Below are positions 13,751 through 16,896 of a stretch of DNA of 16,896 nt, in pieces. The stretch's first letter is position 1; each line of letters opens with the position of its first letter. The translations under genes and the position numbers were made by a program. Source of the DNA: JBGPRB01 sp964422155 (GTDB lineage: Bacteria > Chloroflexota > Dehalococcoidia > Dehalococcoidales > RBG-16-60-22); contig CAYQZZ010000044.1 in NCBI GenBank assembly GCA_964422155.1, positions 1-16,896 on the forward strand, read 5' to 3'. The notes under the pieces were generated by a model. The model had not been told where the DNA came from, searched no databases, and saw only the letters and a program-made list of their open reading frames with translations.

Positions 13751-14416
13751 CTATGCTAAATCATCCAGTACCAGCCAGCCTTTTCTGAGCGCCTGCAGGA
13801 CGGCCTCTGTCCTTGAACCTACATCCATCTTACGAAAGATATTGGCCAGGTGCGCCTGTACCGTGCGTCGGCTCAGGTAGAGTTGGGTGGCAATATCCTG
13901 GTTACTCATCCCTTTTGCGGCCAGCCTCAGTATTTCCATTTCTCGTTCGCTGAGTTCATCGTGCTGTGTTGGCTCATGCGATTCCCGGCCGGTCGAGCCG
14001 AGGCGGCTGAAGACCTTCTGGGCGATAGCGGGGTGGAGTACAGCTTCACCGGCATATACGGCGCGGATGGCATTGACCAGGTCGCTGCCGCTGACATTCT
14101 TCAGAAGGTATCCGGCGGCTCCCGCCTCCAGCAGCGCTATGATGTACTGGTCGTTATCGTAAGCGGTTAAAATTAATACGGCGGTCGATGGGAAGTCGGC
14201 TTTAATTCTTCGGGTTGCCTCGATACCATTGACCTTGGGCATGGCGATATCCATAAGGACGACGTGCGGGTGGAGTTCGGTTACCAGCTTGATAGTCTCT
14301 TCGCCGTCACAGGCTTCACCGACGACCTCCATATCTTTTTCGTGGCCAATCAGACTGTGTGTTCCCTCGCGGAAAAGTGCATGGTCGTCAGCGATTAAGA
14401 CTTTTATTTTATTCAT
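13751..14416 (-). CDS. NarL/FixJ-family response regulator
   Basis: A 221-residue regulator with an intact receiver: Asp10/Asp11 (IADDHALFREG), phospho-acceptor Asp56 (VVLMDIAMP), Thr84 and Lys106. A LuxR-type helix-turn-helix follows at about 153-210 (ELSEREMEILRLAAKGMSNQDIA, SRRTVQAHLANIFRKMDV). It is the expected output partner of the HisKA_3 kinase encoded 21 nt downstream. No good ribosome-binding site precedes the ATG. Instead, a 9-bp inverted repeat ends 11 nt before it, so translation may depend on that structure or be weak. The divergent operon at 14769 is a plausible target, but no target site can be proven. Confidence 0.94.
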   Translation of the reverse strand: MNKIKVLIADDHALFREGTHSLIGHEKDMEVVGEACDGEETIKLVTELHPHVVLMDIAMPKVNGIEATRRIKADFPSTAVLILTAYDNDQYIIALLEAGAAGYLLKNVSGSDLVNAIRAVYAGEAVLHPAIAQKVFSRLGSTGRESHEPTQHDELSEREMEILRLAAKGMSNQDIATQLYLSRRTVQAHLANIFRKMDVGSRTEAVLQALRKGWLVLDDLA

Positions 14417-14427
14417 TGGCGGAATTC

Positions 14428-14454
14428 AGATGAGAGCGGTTAGCCCTCTCATCT
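14428..14454. promoter_or_regulatory. 9-bp inverted repeat in the regulator leader
   Basis: AGATGAGAG (14428-14436) and CTCTCATCT (14446-14454) are perfect inverted arms separated by 9 bp. They cover the predicted transcription start and 5' leader of the response regulator gene. This could be an autoregulatory operator or an mRNA hairpin near the start codon. Confidence 0.55.
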
Positions 14455-14455
14455 C

Positions 14456-14484
14456 ATTATAATCCGCGGTGAGGAATAGTTCAA
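14456..14484 (-). promoter_or_regulatory. sigma-70-type promoter for the response regulator-kinase operon
   Basis: Minus strand: TTGAAC (14484-14479), a 17-bp spacer, and a perfect TATAAT (14461-14456). The predicted start is near 14449, inside the inverted repeat. The leader to the ATG is about 33 nt. Confidence 0.7.
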
Positions 14485-14701
14485 AGAGAGGTATAAAATT
14501 GTTATGTAACCCATTGACTCTAGGCCGGGAGAAATAGTGTGCCTTGATACCGGAAGAAAGCCCTCATAGTAAGGGCTGGCATGTAGAGAACCTGCACTAA
14601 TTGCCTAGTCGTTAAATAGGCCAGGATGACACGGCACATTAGGCCAGAGGCTGGATGGAATTTGTCCCCTTGAATGTTAATCTTGAAAAAGAGAAACCTA
14701 A
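14485..14701. other. intergenic leader region with small hairpins
   Basis: No gene is seen. Two short stems stand out: AGCCCT (14560-14565) with AGGGCT (14573-14578), and GCCTA (14602-14606) with TAGGC (14617-14621). They could belong to the 5' leader of the operon starting at 14769. No known riboswitch class was recognised, and no convincing plus-strand promoter could be placed. Confidence 0.35.
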
Positions 14702-14757
14702 AGGATTCATCCTGAAGGATTCATCCTGAAGTATTCATATAGAAGGATTCATACTGA
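14702..14757. repeat. four tandem 14-bp repeats abutting a ribosome-binding site
   Basis: Units start at 14702, 14716, 14730 and 14744. Units 1 and 2 are identical (AGGATTCATCCTGA), unit 4 differs by one base (ATACTGA ending), and unit 3 is the most diverged (AGTATTCATATAGA). A partial fifth start merges into the AGGAGG site (14758-14763) of the next gene. Each unit has an inner near-palindrome, AGGATTCATCCT. Confidence 0.85.
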
Positions 14758-14768
14758 AGGAGGCCATT

Positions 14769-15107
14769 ATGGAGAGCACCCGGGACGAAGATTTTCTCAG
14801 CATATCGTCCGTGCTTGATGAACTGGAAAAAGACCTGTCCGGTCATGCCATCGAGCTGAAGAAAGAAAAGGCTCCATCCGGTAAAGATGCCATCCTTCAA
14901 ATATTGGGTCGGGCGGCGGATGACCATAAATTTTTAGCCCGGCTGGCTGAAGACCCCGCCAGAGTGCTTAAGGAGTACGACCTGACCTCGGAGGAAAAGG
15001 CGGCTCTGGCATCGGGCGACCTGCGCCGGATAGAGTCATGGGTCGGCAAGCTTGATAAGCGCTTGAGCACCTGGATATGGTGCCGCCTTCAACAGGAAAA
15101 GTGGTAA
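14769..15107 (+). CDS. small helical protein at the head of a HymAB-like operon
   Basis: A 112-residue, charged, probably all-helical cytoplasmic protein. The ATG has AGGAGG 5 nt upstream. The N-terminal half is acidic and basic in blocks (ELEKDLSG, ELKKEKAP). The centre, about 43-93, reads FLARLAEDPARVLKEYDLTSEEKAAL followed by a GD and a terminal WVGKL. This resembles the helical motif of LigA-type dioxygenase alpha subunits and the Os1348/NHLP-clan small proteins, where a DP, an 'eydLt.eEkaAl' turn and a following basic helix recur. That is a recognition by eye. There are no metal ligands beyond one Cys near the end. It is 17 nt upstream of the NuoE-like gene, so it probably serves the same complex, perhaps as an assembly or accessory factor. 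Confidence 0.65.
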   Translation: MESTRDEDFLSISSVLDELEKDLSGHAIELKKEKAPSGKDAILQILGRAADDHKFLARLAEDPARVLKEYDLTSEEKAALASGDLRRIESWVGKLDKRLSTWIWCRLQQEKW

Positions 15108-15124
15108 TTAAAGCGAGGTATGGA

Positions 15125-15634
15125 ATGAGCATGGCTGAGGTAAAGCAGGATACAAAAGAGATTACCCGGAAAGATGAAGAAAATATAGCCGCCAGGGTAG
15201 ATAAGGTGCTGGCATCCTTTACCGGAGAAAAAGCCGAGTTAATCCCGATATTACAGCAGGTTCAGCAGGCGCTCGGATATTTACCCGCCGAGGCTATGAG
15301 ACGCATAGCGCAGTTTACCGGCGTCCCGGAATGCACTGTCTTCGGCGTGGCTACTTTTTACGCTCAGTTCAAGTTCATCCCCGTGGGACGTAATGTCATC
15401 AAGGTTTGCCGCGGTACGGGCTGCTATGTTAAAGGGTCTCCCCGGATACTCGATGAGCTGGAAAAACTTCTGCGTATTAAGGACGGTGAAACGACCCCGG
15501 ACATGGAGTACACGCTGGAGACGGTCGCCTGCTTCGGTTCCTGCGCCCTGGCTCCGGTTTTAGTTGTAAATGACAGGGTCTACGGTCGCATGACCGCAGA
15601 AAAGGTGAAGGAAATACTGGGACGTAAAGGCTAG
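15125..15634 (+). CDS. NuoE/HymA-like [2Fe-2S] subunit
   Basis: A 169-residue thioredoxin-fold ferredoxin of the complex I 24-kDa family. The start is placed at the ATG at 15125 because GAGGT lies about 7 nt upstream; the longer frame from 15077 overlaps the previous gene out of frame. The cluster ligands are Cys95, Cys100, Cys136 and Cys140 (CRGTGC and CFGSC), with the family stretches LQQALGYLP and FGVATFYAQF before them. In HymABC/HndABCD hydrogenases and NAD-dependent formate dehydrogenases this subunit pairs with the NADH/FMN subunit encoded next. No other complex I subunit (NuoG, membrane arm) is seen, which argues against respiratory complex I and for a soluble module, possibly electron-bifurcating. 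Confidence 0.93.
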   Translation: MSMAEVKQDTKEITRKDEENIAARVDKVLASFTGEKAELIPILQQVQQALGYLPAEAMRRIAQFTGVPECTVFGVATFYAQFKFIPVGRNVIKVCRGTGCYVKGSPRILDELEKLLRIKDGETTPDMEYTLETVACFGSCALAPVLVVNDRVYGRMTAEKVKEILGRKG

Positions 15635-15698
15635 TATTTTCGCCTCGAAACAGGCTGGAGATAATCAGGACGGCCATAGTAGATGTAGGGGGAATACG

Positions 15699-16896
15699 AT
15701 GAATTTCGAAGAGATGAAAAAGCGAGCGGTCTCACAGTGGAAAGCCCTGCAGAATAGCCCCAAACCCCGTATCTTTATCGGCACTGGTACCTGCGGCATC
15801 GCCGCCGGGGCTGAAGATATACTCAGTGCCCTCCGTAAAGAGCTGGAAAAGAACGGACTGGAAGCGGAAATAATACAGGTAGGCTGTATCGGTTTCTGCT
15901 ACGCCGAGCCTCTTATAGAGATAGCCAAACCCGGCAAGCCCGGCGTTTTCTACGGGAATCTTACCCCGGCGCTGATTACTGAGATTGTCCGTGACTATCT
16001 CGCAGGTGATAATCCGCGGCCTGACCTTGCCCTGGGCACCCGCGGCGAAGGCAGCATCGATGGAATCCCCCACCTCTCAGACTCGCCGGTGCTTAAACCG
16101 CAAAGGCGCATCGTCCTGCGTAACTGTGGCAACATCGACCCCACCGATATCAACCAGTACATTGCCAATGATGGCTATGACGGTTTGCGTAAAGCCTTAA
16201 AAATGAAACAGCTTGAAATAATCGATGAAATTAAGAAGTCGGGGCTGCGCGGCAGGGGAGGCGCCGGTTTTCCTACCGGTATGAAATGGCAGTTCTGCCA
16301 TGATGCCCCCGGCTCCCAAAAATATATTATCTGCAATGCCGATGAAGGCGACCCCGGGGCTTTCATGAACCGGGCGGTGCTGGAGGGTGACCCGCACGCC
16401 GTCCTGGAAGGAATGCTCATCGGCGCCTATGCCATCGGCGCTTCCGAGGGCTACATTTACATCAGGGCGGAGTACCCGCTGGCTATCCAACGGTTGAGAA
16501 CCGCTCTGGAGCAGATGGAGAAGTACGGACTCCTTGGCGAAAATATCATGGGTTCCGGTTTTCACTTTCATATCAAGATTAAGGAAGGCGCCGGTGCCTT
16601 TGTCTGCGGCGAGGAGACCGCCATGATGGCTTCCATTGAAGGCAATCGCGGTATGCCCCGCCCCCGCCCCCCCTTCCCCGCCAACTCGGGGCTCTGGGGT
16701 AAACCTACCAATATCAATAACGTCGAGACCTGGGCTCACGTTTCCGCTATCATGCAGAAAGGGGCGGGCTGGTGGGCTGGCTATGGTACCGAGAAGAGCA
16801 GGGGCACCAAGACATTTTCGCTGGTGGGTAAAGTGGTGCGCACCGGGCTTATCGAAGTGCCCATGGGCATTACTTTGCGTGAAATTGTTTATGGCA
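15699..16896 (+). CDS. NuoF/HymB/HndC-like NADH- and FMN-binding subunit (3' end missing)
   Basis: The first 399 codons of an iron-sulfur flavoprotein that oxidises or reduces NAD(P)(H) at FMN and passes electrons to a hydrogenase or dehydrogenase. The ATG at 15699 has AGGGGG 7 nt upstream. An N-terminal thioredoxin-like [2Fe-2S] domain (about 23-110) shows TCGIAAGA (Cys32) and GCIGFC; the first Cys of the usual C-x4-C is Ile27, a pattern I recall from HymB/HoxF-type proteins. The FMN-binding glycine loop is GRGGAGFPTG (185-194), and NADH/FMN contacts lie in CNADEGDPGAF and GAGAFVCGEETA (about 296-308). The C-terminal SLBB and [4Fe-4S] parts lie beyond the window. Its N-terminal domain makes it longer than plain NuoF. 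A HymC/HndD [FeFe]-hydrogenase or a formate dehydrogenase is expected next. Confidence 0.93.
   Translation, partial: MNFEEMKKRAVSQWKALQNSPKPRIFIGTGTCGIAAGAEDILSALRKELEKNGLEAEIIQVGCIGFCYAEPLIEIAKPGKPGVFYGNLTPALITEIVRDYLAGDNPRPDLALGTRGEGSIDGIPHLSDSPVLKPQRRIVLRNCGNIDPTDINQYIANDGYDGLRKALKMKQLEIIDEIKKSGLRGRGGAGFPTGMKWQFCHDAPGSQKYIICNADEGDPGAFMNRAVLEGDPHAVLEGMLIGAYAIGASEGYIYIRAEYPLAIQRLRTALEQMEKYGLLGENIMGSGFHFHIKIKEGAGAFVCGEETAMMASIEGNRGMPRPRPPFPANSGLWGKPTNINNVETWAHVSAIMQKGAGWWAGYGTEKSRGTKTFSLVGKVVRTGLIEVPMGITLREIVYG

Noticed and set aside
14702..14757. CRISPR-like array
   Set aside because: The repeats are only 14 bp and directly joined with no spacers, and there are no cas genes.
15077..15124. 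Longer start for the NuoE-like protein
   Set aside because: The ATG at 15077 lies inside the preceding gene in another frame, and the added residues do not look like the family; the ATG at 15125 has GAGGT upstream.
16197..16739. 180-codon minus-strand frame opposite the NuoF-like gene
   Set aside because: It is a shadow of conserved NuoF sequence (FMN loop, NADH loop); nothing in it resembles a protein family.

Overview
The window looks like a piece of chromosome from an anaerobic bacterium of moderate GC content. The gene content points to Chloroflexota, probably a Dehalococcoidia-like lineage: an archaeal-style split glutamate synthase, a HymA/HymB-type electron-input module, and many two-component and GAF-domain signalling proteins. 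This assignment is inference from gene content only. No rRNA, tRNA, CRISPR array or complete insertion sequence was seen.

Left half (1-8063, all minus strand) is a nitrogen-assimilation locus. Reading from its promoter at 8035-8063, the order is: a CooF/HycB-like polyferredoxin, an FAD/NAD(P)H oxidoreductase, and then glutamate synthase split into three proteins (class II glutaminase; ferredoxin-FMN synthase core; GXGXG domain). An OmpR-family regulator follows with a 17-nt gap. Then come amtB and a P-II protein, which overlap by 4 bp, and the first 18 codons of a probable glutamine synthetase behind its own promoter. The polyferredoxin and flavoprotein probably supply electrons in place of a GltD small subunit. 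The regulator has a degenerate receiver (Glu in place of the phospho-acceptor Asp, no acidic pair, no Lys). Just downstream of its gene, upstream of amtB, four GTTAC-like half-sites lie at an exact 11-bp period and end 10 nt before a -10 element. This is the arrangement expected for an OmpR/PhoB-type activator, and it recalls GlnR of Actinobacteria.

Middle (8064-11770) starts with about 480 bp of mostly non-coding DNA holding a dispersed palindromic repeat. It is followed by three plus-strand signalling genes: a class III nucleotide-cyclase homologue with its key catalytic residues present, a GAF-HD-GYP phosphodiesterase, and a metallo-beta-lactamase-fold protein resembling class II cyclic-nucleotide phosphodiesterases. 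Together they look like a second-messenger synthesis and breakdown island.

Right part: a NarL/LuxR-type response regulator and a GAF-PAS hybrid-sensing histidine kinase (minus strand, regulator first) share a good promoter at 14456-14484. Divergent from them is a plus-strand operon: a small helical protein preceded by four 14-bp tandem repeats, a NuoE/HymA-like [2Fe-2S] protein, and a NuoF/HymB/HndC-like NADH- and FMN-binding subunit that runs off the end. A catalytic hydrogenase or formate dehydrogenase subunit would be expected beyond the window.

Three related long inverted repeats (4883-4999, 8089-8194, 11563-11711) are scattered in the intergenic gaps and look like a mobile or REP/MITE-type family.
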